Source of the DNA: Phymatolithon calcareum
Taxonomy: Eukaryota; Rhodophyta; Florideophyceae; Hapalidiales
Length of the DNA stretch: 64,000 nucleotides
NCBI GenBank assembly: GCA_977006965.1
Contig: OZ345358.1
Span: 1,240,001 to 1,304,000 of the forward strand
Direction: 5' to 3'
In this document: in pieces, positions 55,378 to 64,000 of the stretch
How positions within the stretch are numbered: the first letter of the stretch is position 1
Layout: every line of letters starts with the position of its first letter
Position numbers and translations under genes: made by a program
Notes under the pieces: model-generated
The model's input: the letters and a program-made list of their open reading frames with translations, nothing else
Told to the model about the DNA's origin: nothing
Database searches by the model: none

Positions 55378-55710
55378 CCGACAAAGGAAGGAGAGCGCCT
55401 TGAGTCGAAGAGGAACACCCCACACGAAAGACAGAGAAATTCCAGCAATCCCTAAATTTTCAAAATTGAAACACAGGGGACTGGCGGTTTAGTACGCCTT
55501 TGGAAATTTCCGCAAGTGTCTGCAACACCGATGGAGGATAAAATCGGAAAGAAAGTCAGACAGCCACCATCAAGTGTACGCAGAATGGCGAAGACCTATA
55601 CTGAAACGAGAAGAGAAGCTTTGGAAACTTCTTCAGTAATAAGTGTCCTGCAAGGTCTCGCAAAGGTTCCGCAGTCAGGGGCAAGCCATGAAAGAATGCT
55701 CTTACAATAG
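55378..55710 (+). pseudogene. GRFPQVST-family fragment (55 kb copy)
   Basis: EGERLESKRNTPHERQRN aligns with the start of the 18.8-kb copy, then after a stop and a frameshift KFPQVSATPMEDKIGKKV aligns with its CGRFPQVST motif. Similarity begins upstream of the truncation point of the 18.8-kb copy, showing the parental coding sequence is longer. The region lies just after the LINE fragment on the same strand, so the protein may belong to, or hitch-hike with, a LINE. Function unknown. Confidence 0.5.
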
Positions 55711-55789
55711 AGCCGATACTATTTCCATTCCATTGAGGTAGGCAGTCCGCATTGATCATATTCAGCACACTGCGTAGCATGGAAGAAGG

Positions 55790-55895
55790 GCAGAGGAGGA
55801 AATGTAGATTTTTATTTAAAAGTTATAAGAAGGGCAGAAGCTTGTTTTGTAATAGAAGAAGAAGAAAGCTAGATTTTTATTTAGAAGCAACTTTC
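55790..55895 (+). repeat. Two partial fold-back arms
   Basis: GGAGGAAATGTAGATTTTTA then TTTAAAAGTTATAAGAAGGG, and GAAGAAGAAGAAAGCTAGAT then TTTTATTTAGAAGCAACTTT, are partial copies of the module at 951-1025. Confidence 0.5.
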
Positions 55896-56020
55896 ATGTT
55901 GCCTACTGTACTACAGTAGAGGGTTTGGCTGGACCACCTCACTATATCATACCTCCGATGCATCGATCCGGTCACGTCTCCGCCAACACTTGAAACTAAC
56001 GCCTCGATTCCCAACTCCTG

Positions 56021-57277
56021 ATGTTACTATCCATGCTCTCACGAGCGCTTCGCGCGAGCGCGACTGGCACACTCCGTACGCCATCACGGACATGGTTTCC
56101 TCCATCGCGCCTAGACTGTTTTCGCACTCCGCGCAATGCGCATCTGCTGCGCTCGTGCGCGTTATCAACGCGTGGGCCAGCAGGACCGGGGACTGCGCCG
56201 CCGGGCGGTCGCGTGGAGGCGCCGGCAACCGTGCCGTTAGCGGCGGTGGAGGTGCGCGCGTCGGGCGCTCCCGTGGCGCGCTACGTGCAGAAGGCGGACG
56301 CGGCGGCTGAGCTCGGTCTTCTTGTGCGTGATTTCCGCGTGGTCGATCCGACATTCCGCACTGCGGGTGCGGCCGTCCTTCCGCGTGAGGCGGGCATTAT
56401 AGTGCGACTCGGACATGTACGTGTGATTATATTGCCTGAAAGTGTGCTTGTGTTCGATCCTCTCAATCCGCATGTCGAGCGGTTTGTGCCGCGTTTGCAA
56501 CAACGACTTGTTTCGCCTTCGCATCCTATGCCGTTTGAATTTCGCGCGCTGGAGGCAGTGCTTGTTGAAGTATGTGCGGGGCTTTCACGGCAGTTGGGTG
56601 TCATTGTGCCTAGCGTTGATCTTGTGCTGGATAAGCTGAGTGAGGGGCTTGATTTTGGAGGTTATACTGTGCAGCATTGTCTTGATAGACTGTTGCCGCT
56701 TGAGAATGCGCTTAATGACTTTGCGGATCGTGTTGATGCTACGCGTGATGCATTGCATGAGGTGCTTGGGTCTGATGTACGTTGGCGGGAGTTGATTTTG
56801 GCGTTGCGTGCGAAGGTTGATTGTTGTATGTGGGGCTGACAATTGTTGTTTGGCGCGGTGTAGGAAGATATGAGTTTGATGTATCTGACAACGTTCAGGG
56901 AAACAGGGCATAGACGAAGGGTGGATCAGCATGATGAGGTGGAAATGATGCTTGAGAATTACGTCAAGCAGATTGATACCATTCATTCCGAGGTGCGGTC
57001 GACGTTGCGGTCGATCAAAGCGACTGAGAATATTACTCAGATTCGACTCGATGCGATGCGAAACAGAGTGTTGCGATTGGAGGTGTTTCTCAACCTGGGC
57101 GCCGTCTCTGTCGGCACCGGAGGACTCGTGGCTGGCGCTTTTGGGATGAATCTTCTCACTGGGATTGAGGAGCATCCGCTCGCGTTCTGGATCGTGTCGG
57201 GATCGGCGGTGCTGACGAGCGTGCTGATGTTTAGAGGATGTTTGGCGTATTTGAGATTTCGCAAAATCTTTTACTAG
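56021..57277 (+). CDS. Mrs2/CorA-type Mg2+ transporter (one intron)
   Basis: Two exons. Exon 1 (56021 to about 56825) opens with an Arg/Ser/Ala-rich, almost acid-free first 50 residues, a likely mitochondrial presequence, followed by the alpha/beta N-terminal domain (REAGIIVRLGHVRVIILPES, FEFRALEAVLVEVC). Exon 2 (about 56868-57277) has MSLMYLTTF, a coiled stretch VEMMLENYVKQIDTIHSEVR, the first transmembrane helix ending in the signature AFGMNLLTGIEEHP (G-M-N) and a second helix, ending RKIFY. Total about 405 residues, normal for Mrs2. The family forms a pentameric Mg2+ channel, in yeast and animals in the inner mitochondrial membrane. Codon use is GC-rich in exon 1, with long antisense open frames that are shadows. 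Confidence 0.88.
56826..56867 (+). other. Putative 42-bp intron of the Mrs2 gene
   Basis: A strong donor GTATGT at 56826 and an acceptor AG at 56866-56867 keep the frame across exon 1 and exon 2. The alternative first AG (56862-56863) with this donor would create a stop; with a weaker donor at 56816 (GTTGAT) it would give a 48-bp in-frame intron. Either way the intron is tiny. Confidence 0.6.
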
Positions 57278-57289
57278 CTGTATTGCGGA

Positions 57290-57740
57290 GGGCAGCATAG
57301 AGGGTGTAAAGTAGAGGAATGGAGGTTGGATTTTGGTTGTAAAACAGTTTTGGATTGAATAACTCTTTGAAGATGGGACTTTTCGATTTCATCAAATTTT
57401 TGTCACTGCACTCGCAAGCACACAATGATGTACTACCACCAGCTTTACGAACTTCACGATCCACTGTCGTGTAGCACAGGTCCTATAGGGCGGACATTAA
57501 AGGACTTTTTCTTGAAGCTCTCAACGTCGGCACTCGCCAACTCCAGAGCAACCTCTCCTAGCAAATGCTCAGGGTACTACAATCTCGCTTCCTGAGAAGA
57601 TCACACCCGACTATTTATCTATTATCGCAAATGGATCTCCAATCGCAGAAGCTTGTCGATCACTTTTCTGTTTCTTCTTCCCCAGTTTCTAGTCATGATC
57701 ACTTCATGCATGACTAAGGCAGAGTCTCTCCGGTTTGGGG
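57290..57740. other. No gene recognised
   Basis: Spacer between the Mrs2 gene and a LINE remnant. A fragment CTTGAAGCTCTCAACGTCGG at 57513 recalls the repeat around exchanger 2. Confidence 0.35.
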
Positions 57741-57744
57741 GTCA

Positions 57745-58511
57745 CTAGTCCGGATACTGCTCATGCAGAGCGCTCACATAGGATTTCGTGCTCTTGCAAT
57801 GTCCAATACCCCACACGATTGAGCAAAATAAGCTCTTCATCTGATTAGTTTGCGCTTCAATAGTATTTGTCCGGGGCATTACGTGTATCGCGTAGTCCAA
57901 GATGCATTGCATGAGGGCTTTGTAAATTGATATGCCCTTGACATTAACCAAGTGTTTCGTCTTGAGCCCAAGGTGTTTCAGGCCCAGGTGGGTTCCTTTC
58001 GCGGCATTGATTCGATTCAAAGTTGCGTGGTGGGGGAACGCGGATGTTGTCTTTCGGGGTTCCAGGGATTTCCGGTCCGTGGGTTTCGTCGTGAGCTTCG
58101 CCGGAAAGTTGGTGCTTGCCCTTAATAATCCGGCGTAGTTGAAAACCACCTTTTTCCCTTGTTGGCTTTCCAAGCCGTGTCATTTTCCCCGAAACAGCAC
58201 GCCGCCATGTCCATCAGCCGCTAAATGCCTTCGAAATTAGTAGCTTGGAGCTGAGCAGCGTTTGCAAATATGATCACGGAGTGTTTCGACATATACCGAG
58301 GAGCCTTTTCAGCTGCTAAAGCGAATGTATCCATGAATAGATGTAGCGAAATGGGATGAGTTGCGATCCTTGCAGGACATTGCGATTTACCAGAATCTTC
58401 TTTTCTTTTCGTCTCCAGCTGTACATCTAGTGATGCCCCGAGAAACTCAATCTGTGGGTGAGTCGAGCACGGACTGCTTGAAAGAATAGAGCTCGTCAAT
58501 TCAACAGACAA
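57745..58511 (-). pseudogene. LINE reverse transcriptase remnant
   Basis: Reading leftwards, a frame with FMDTFALAAEKAPRYM then VIIFANAAQLQA occupies the place of the RT catalytic box (Y/F-A-D-D changed to F-A-N-A), followed in other frames by HATLNRINAAKG and ISIYKALMQCILDYAIHVMP, which match the region after the catalytic box in LINEs (K-x-x-L-Y-x-A-L-x-x-x-I-L-x-Y). Several frameshifts. It differs from the LINE at 35300-38040. Confidence 0.55.
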
Positions 58512-58519
58512 TGTTTACA

Positions 58520-60460
58520 CAGAGCTTAAGTACTCCAGATGACATCGGTTGCAATGTCCGCCGGATGTATCAAGGACTATCATCGGGACACTGCGGATTT
58601 GACTTGCATACTACATTCTGTTCTGATGTCTCCAGCGTTTTGAAGGCCTATTCTATCTAATCCATTGTGACTTTGAAATTCTAATGAAGGCGGAGGATCC
58701 AAAGGCTACTCGACTGTTTTCCTGCCTCCTGCGTTCGCAGTCAGCGGAATAAGATCAAGTTTCACTCAAGCCAATATGTGTATAAATCATGTTTCCCTTA
58801 GCCTGCAGTTGGGTAGTCAGCCACCTTTAGAAAAAAACAGCAACCCTTCGAGAACGCAGCCAAAATATGTAAGCCTTTCTGCTGCACCTGGATTATCGGC
58901 GGTGGGTCCTAAGCCTTAAAGATTCTGTTGGAGTTCCTTCTTGCACAGTTCTGTCTGCTGAGAACCTTGCCTACGACGCCGCGAAGGCATGTCGTAAAAA
59001 GCAATACTTCACCTTCTCGGGGGTGTGTTCCTAGGCTGAAATGTCATGGCCTTCTTTGTGGAAGCCAAGAGATTTTTCCCAGTGATGCACTACGATACTG
59101 TTCGCCAGTCAGCCTTTGTCATGGTAATCACTTTGGCCAAGGCGCTTCCATCAAAACAACACTCTAATGTCGTTATACGTTTCTGTCCATCCATTCAGAC
59201 CTTGGCAACCTGGTGCTCCCTCCACGTCCTGGCTACAGTGGCAAGTGCCGACCAATCCGCATTTTGCAAATTCCATTCGCGGCTCTATGCGCCGCCTCTT
59301 TCTTCCACATCTGCATGGCCCAGACACAGATATCTACGCCGCAGTTAACAAAAGACCAAACCTACTCGACAGTTATGACGTTCGGGGACCATCGACCCGT
59401 GCGACGAGCGCACTTTGTCAACATAGGCTGCGCACGCTTGCAGGACAGACGGCAGGTCTCTCGAATGCCGGTCCACCCGTGAGGTCCTCCGCGAGGCGAG
59501 AAAAGTCCCTGGCACAGATTCGACCGCCTTTTGGTGTCAACTCAGCGGCGCATGCATCCCCACTGAATGCCGGAACGGATTGGGCCGGGGAGACTGTACC
59601 GCTGCTCTTTGCGCTGGTCGGCCCTTTCGGGAAGAGGGAAGGAGCACCCATACGCGCCTCCCAGCGATAAGACGCGCTGTGGTAATGTTGCTGCTTCTCT
59701 TTTTCGTGCGCTTATTGGACACAACTGGAGAAGCCTGGGTGAAGAGAGGCATAGTGCATTGGCTGAGTTTGGACAGACATCGAAGTACGCTACATTAAAT
59801 TGGGAGTACTCGGGAAGATGAGGGATCAATTCAAGGGCAAAGAACACACTCCTGTGCGACCTGGTGCGTCGCTTGGAGACGAGTGGTGCACATACGGCAT
59901 CAGAGAATTCATGATATGGACGCGAGGCGCGAAAGTGACGAAGGCACGAAGCTGCGTATTGTATGGATGATCTGTCCGGAAAAAGTTTCGGATTTTCCTC
60001 TGTTCAGGCAGAACCATTCCGATTTGAATCACCTTGACCTCACGGGGAAGCTCTAGCATGTTGCCGCATATTTTCGCATTGTCGTCAGAAGTGCGGACTT
60101 CGTAAAAGGGAGACTGCACACATGTGTTTCACGGTGTGAAACAATTTTGAATTCGTCAATTAGTTGCATTGGGCGAGCATCGAAAAGCGATGTGAGAATG
60201 CCGAACAAACGGCCGCGTATAAGACGGGACCATGGCCCCTACGGCGCGCGAATGGGCCTGAGGGATTGAGCGAGGGACGCAGAAGGGACAGAGGGAAGCA
60301 TGAGCTTGCAACTACCGGACGCAAGAGAGGAGAAAAATGTCCCGCGTTCGATCCGGACCTGCGTGAGTACTTGCAGGGTCGGTCAAACAACTCGGTGACC
60401 AATCAAAGTTTGCACTTCGAAAGACCTCAATCTTGCGCAGGTTTCCTGTGCAAGGACCGG
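58520..60460. other. Unassigned region with open frames on both strands
   Basis: An ATG-initiated frame 59167-59670 (167 codons, Pro/Arg/Ala-rich, containing HLHGPDTDIYAAVNKRPNLL) and an antisense frame 59847-59542 overlap. I recognise neither. The right end (about 60460) is the break of the inverted gypsy copy B. Confidence 0.3.
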
Positions 60461-60464
60461 CTCA

Positions 60465-63148
60465 TTACCAACGTGAGCTGTTTTCCGATTACGGGCTCGT
60501 GATTCTCGTGGTCTATTTCCTTCAGGGAAAGGACAAAGACTTCTTCGTCGGCATCCTGACCGGTTCATGGTTGCAGTCGTCTCCGGAGTCGGAGCTAGAG
60601 TCAGGACTGGTACTCTAATCACTCTCCGATTCTGACGTGAACTCTTCGTCATCGGTTGAGTCGAGACCACGTGGTTATAGACGAGATTGATCTTGGTTTG
60701 CTTAATTCTAACGATGTTGCTTCCGTGGTCCATCGTCGTCTTCCGTTTCGGTAAGCCGAAATTCATATTGTATTTCGGCTTCGTGGAAAGGAGGAATGTG
60801 CTCGGTACGCTAATGTTGTCAAAAACAACGGCGACCTCTTCAGCAATACCGAGACTCCCTTCTGTTTCTCCAGAGTATCCTTCGATTTTTCATTTGGTTT
60901 GGGTGGGGCCTATTTGTAGCGTATCGGCAAGCTTGCGTGAGATCACGTTTAGGAGAGCGCCAGTATCGAGGAGGATATATATATATTTCGGCTGTTGACT
61001 TGAACTTCCACAAACTGGTGGCGGTTGAAGGTCTGCACAAGAGCAACCAAGTCATAGGTATCGACAATGCGAATATTAGAGGCTTTCCACGCACGAGACA
61101 ATTTTGAAGGTCTCTTCTGGCCTCTACTGCGTCCCCAAGAAGTAGTTGGCCGAACAAAATTCCTGTTTGACACTGCGCAGTGTTGGTGATCAGTCGTACC
61201 TCTATACGAGGCTTCCCAGCTCTTTGACTAAAGTGTTATTTGCAGGTTTTCGAGTAGATGTTTTCTTCGTCCTCTTGACCGGTTGGATTGATATTTTCTT
61301 ATGCGTGGTCAACCCTATAAGCGGGAGTGGAGAAACTTCCATCGGCTCCTCTTCGTCCCCCCGAGAGGAGTTTTTGGCACTCGCTGGACATGAGCAGTAC
61401 GCTATACGGCGGCGATATCCATGTCGAATTCTTCAGGTGCGATATCATCATCCCCAGCGAGCGCTAAGACATTGACGTTCTCAAGGGCTGGCTGCGTTTG
61501 CTGCTGTCGAGCGATGGCCTGGTCAAAATCGTGGCGTTGTTTGGAGTAGCAAGCAACCTCGCTATGGTCCATCTTGTTACAGAAGCGACACTTCGTGTCC
61601 CTCATGGGATTTTCTTGGCACTGAGTGGACACGTGCCCCTCTTCCTTTCAAGAGCTGCAAGTCTTGGAACGAGCACGATGCTGGACAGTTTCTGTTTTCT
61701 GCGATATGCAGTATAGAGGATTCCCGTTTGGACTCGCTATACCTGCGCAACGGGATTGCAACCCCGAAGCGCGATTTGTTGGGGCAGAGCGTGTATAACA
61801 CAGAGGGTTAACTGTATGTGCAGCACCAGCGATCGAGGGATGAGCGACGTGGAACGCCAGGTGGATTGGGTGTCATTTACCGGGCGAAGACCGAAGAGGT
61901 CGGTACGGCGCATCAGTCAGTCGCGGGCAAAGTCGGAGGTAGCACTCCTTGCCGCAAAGTTCCCAGCTCTGGTGGACGACCTAGTCTGTCAATGGCATCT
62001 GGAGATGAACAGTGGTCCCGAAGACCTTCTCTGTGAAGCCAAGCTAAGCAGTAAGTTGCTTGTTGTTTATCATAGCTTGCGGGCGACTGGCGTAAGTACT
62101 CTTCGCTCCACTGACAGTGTCAGACGAAAAGCGTCAACTGTAAAGATAAGTCCAGATTAATCTAGGAGGTGTCATACACAAATTACTACGGTGGTCCCTA
62201 ATGGACCAGTGGGCCAGATGGGCTGAAAAACACCATAGGTGTCGAAATTGGACTCTACTACACGATATAACTAAAGTGAGCTGATTTATCTGCTCACACA
62301 GCTTATAGAACTTCCTCTCGGCCTCAGTCTGGAGAGTGTCATTCGATCCGGGATCAAGCGAAGCGTTGGAAGTATTGGCCAGATGTTTGGCTTGGTACAT
62401 AAGCTTCTGACCTTATGCATAGCTAATACAGGGGGAATTGATTTCGCCAAACGTCGAGGAACCCCGCAAAACCCCGAAGGGGCTTGTTCGTTGATATGAC
62501 ATCTCGAAGCAGACCGCGCATAGGAGAATCGTAAAGTTGGCTTGCTGGTAGAGCGTCTCTGCCTTGTTCAAAAACGCGTCGATGTAACCTTAAATGTACT
62601 TCAAAGGGACGGCTTCGCGCATAACAGATTCTTAAGAGCGACGGGGGCAAAAGCGGACAGAATGGCAGCATTCACCGCGGAATAGTTCCTGAACTCGGGA
62701 GTAAGCGAGTATTCAACGACAAAATTGTCCCAGTAGAAGTCGAACGCTTCGCCGGTCAGGCACTGAGCAATTCTTGCGGCTTTCTTGTCGAGGGAAGCTT
62801 CTTTGTGGTGGAAATTCCCGAAGCGGAAGAGGAATTTACGAGCATCAGTTTCGACCTGCTAGACGGGAAGCGCATTCGAAGGCGCAATGGAACTGCTGGG
62901 GGAAACCAAAATGAGGGTCTTTAAGTGTTCTGTGTTTGTGTGTTTGTTTTCAGGCGAAAGTTCTCTTTTTACGCGAACGAAGAGCTTTTCCCGGGAGATA
63001 TGAGGGCGCAATTACAAACGCCCTAGAACATCTCTCGGAGTGACCGAAATTCCATGTGAAGTAATACAAGATGGGATATCAATTCAAAATATCTAATCTA
63101 AATAGAAAAAGAGCAAAACGGATGCGGCCAGAACTACACTGCGCTGGC
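60465..63148 (-). mobile_element. Ty3/gypsy element copy B (inverted, truncated)
   Basis: Minus-strand copy of the element at 41844: LTR (63148-62930), gag core, two Cys-His knuckles (KCRFCNKMDHSEVAC, about 61590-61550), protease DTG (about 60955) and the segment up to the point matching 44150 of copy A, where it stops. Copy B keeps about 450 bp of gag core (62900-62440: DARKFLFRFGNFHHKEASLD, then a CLTGEAFDFYWDNF segment) that copy A lacks. RT, RNase H and integrase are missing. Stops and frameshifts are present. Confidence 0.75.
62930..63148 (-). repeat. LTR of gypsy copy B
   Basis: Inverted counterpart of 41844-42090. Its outer end joins directly to the piggyBac-like copy B at 63149-63152. 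Confidence 0.65.
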
Positions 63149-63151
63149 GCT

Positions 63152-64000
63152 CTAGTCATCATCAAACGCATAAATAATCTCGGCGTACCGGGCAAAGCAA
63201 TTCCTACCTGTGGATCTGCCACATATGTGAATTAAAGCACCATCAAGTCTTGAGCAGCACGAGCAGGCAAGCCTCGTCTTCATGACTTTGTAAGCATTGC
63301 ATCTATTCTGCAAGGTGTAAGGGGTGAGCACCCCATGCGCAGTCTTCCGGTTCTTCATTGTAGGCGTAAGATGCGTAGCCACACCGGGGTGACAGAGCGA
63401 CGTCGAGAGGTGAACGAGTCGTATGAGTTATCGATCAGCTGCATTGCTAGCTCTTCATAAAACTTCCGCTCGATCATCATCTTCTGTGCCTCTGCGTTAG
63501 CTCCAGAGTAGAGCAACCAGCTGTCAGCGACACACATTGCCAATAGAGAATTATTGAATGTAAAAGACCAGTCTTGAGTGCGCTGCTTTTTCTCCATATT
63601 CAGGCTTTCTTGTCTACACCGATTGTGCCTCTCAATTTTAGTGCACGCGGAATAATAGGTCTCACAAACTTCGGGTTGGGGTATGTACAGCTCAACGCGG
63701 GCAGGTCCATCATCCAGCTAACGCCAGCGTACGTTACGGTAAGGATTCCCTTCTAGGGTAAAGGATGTCGTCGAAATGAAGTACAACCACATGTCAGCCA
63801 TTATTAATGGACCACCGCTCTAGCACTTTCGCACCATAGAGACAGATTGACCTCTCTCCGAGAGCTTGACTTTGGAGAGGGTATTTCTTCGTCGCAGCTT
63901 TTACAACGCCGATAAATTTTAGACCCATGCGGGGAAGCATCTCTGCTGTCTCGGCAGGTGCGAAATAAGAGTCCACACAAATGATTCGTCTGATTCCGCC
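63152..64000 (-). pseudogene. piggyBac-like transposase, copy B (cut by window end)
   Basis: Minus-strand relative of 24872-26779. Recognisable pieces: DSYFAPAETAEM and GLKFIGVVKAATKKYP (63976-63794), QDWSFTFNNSLLA with WLLYSGA (63597-63355), and the C-terminal Cys-rich tail RCNAYKVMKTRLACSCC ... GRNCFARY (63382-63152). Frameshifts separate them. The coding end reaches AGAGCGCC at the junction with the gypsy LTR; in copy A the sequence instead continues TTTGCT, so the LTR (or a rearrangement carrying it) broke this copy just after the stop codon. Confidence 0.65.

Noticed and set aside
56585-57298. 237-codon minus-strand open frame
   Set aside because: Antisense shadow of the Mrs2 gene; the plus strand carries the conserved G-M-N motif and the presequence.
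59167-59670. 167-codon ATG-initiated open frame as a host gene
   Set aside because: Compositionally biased, overlaps long antisense frames and has no recognisable domain; kept only as a note in the unassigned region.

Overview
This is nuclear DNA of a eukaryote, dominated by transposable elements. There is no bacterial operon layout, and the few intact host genes are separated by many kilobases of decayed transposon sequence. Host genes look compact: two Na+/Ca2+ exchanger genes have no intron, and one Mrs2-type magnesium transporter has a single intron of about 40 bases. AATAAA polyadenylation signals, poly(A)-tailed retrocopies and a mix of eukaryotic transposon superfamilies (Ty3/gypsy, LINE, MULE, piggyBac, pogo, hAT) point to a protist or alga. 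Red algae with compact genes among transposons, or a Perkinsus-like alveolate, would fit; the sequence alone does not decide.

Layout. (1) 230-18648 is a direct tandem duplication of an 8-10 kb segment. Unit 1 is 230-8429 and unit 2 is 8438-18648. Each ends with a macro-domain-like gene, dead in unit 1 and intact in unit 2. Because the units are nearly identical, they act as before/after records of mutation: a 792-bp retroposon is present only in unit 1; a 293-bp MITE and a 2.5-kb iteron-ended element (with another MULE nested inside) are present only in unit 2; and several perfect palindromes have both arms in one unit but only one arm in the other. (2) 18.7-24.8 kb holds a poly(A)-tailed retrocopy of an unknown gene family, a 1.2-kb TIR element and decayed DNA. 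(3) 24.8-48.3 kb is a transposon graveyard: piggyBac, a GHTHEDIDQ-type transposase fragment, two Ty3/gypsy lineages, a LINE with RNase H, and a pogo-like element abutting an LTR. (4) 48.7-57.3 kb is the host-gene island: two head-to-head NCKX-type cation exchangers, with a TTAA-flanked piggyBac-type element next to the first start codon, then an Mrs2/CorA magnesium transporter with a likely mitochondrial presequence. (5) 57.7-64 kb returns to transposons: a LINE reverse transcriptase remnant, an inverted second copy of the Ty3/gypsy element, and a second piggyBac copy cut by the window edge.

Functionally, the confident host genes concern ion transport (Ca2+/Na+/K+ exchange, mitochondrial Mg2+) and probably ADP-ribose-type ligand binding (macro-domain-like). 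The most interesting points are the exchanger paralogues, which differ at the alpha-2 residue that sets K+ dependence in animal NCKX2; the mobile element whose two ends are mirror-image iteron arrays; and the set of palindromes that look like template-switch insertions.
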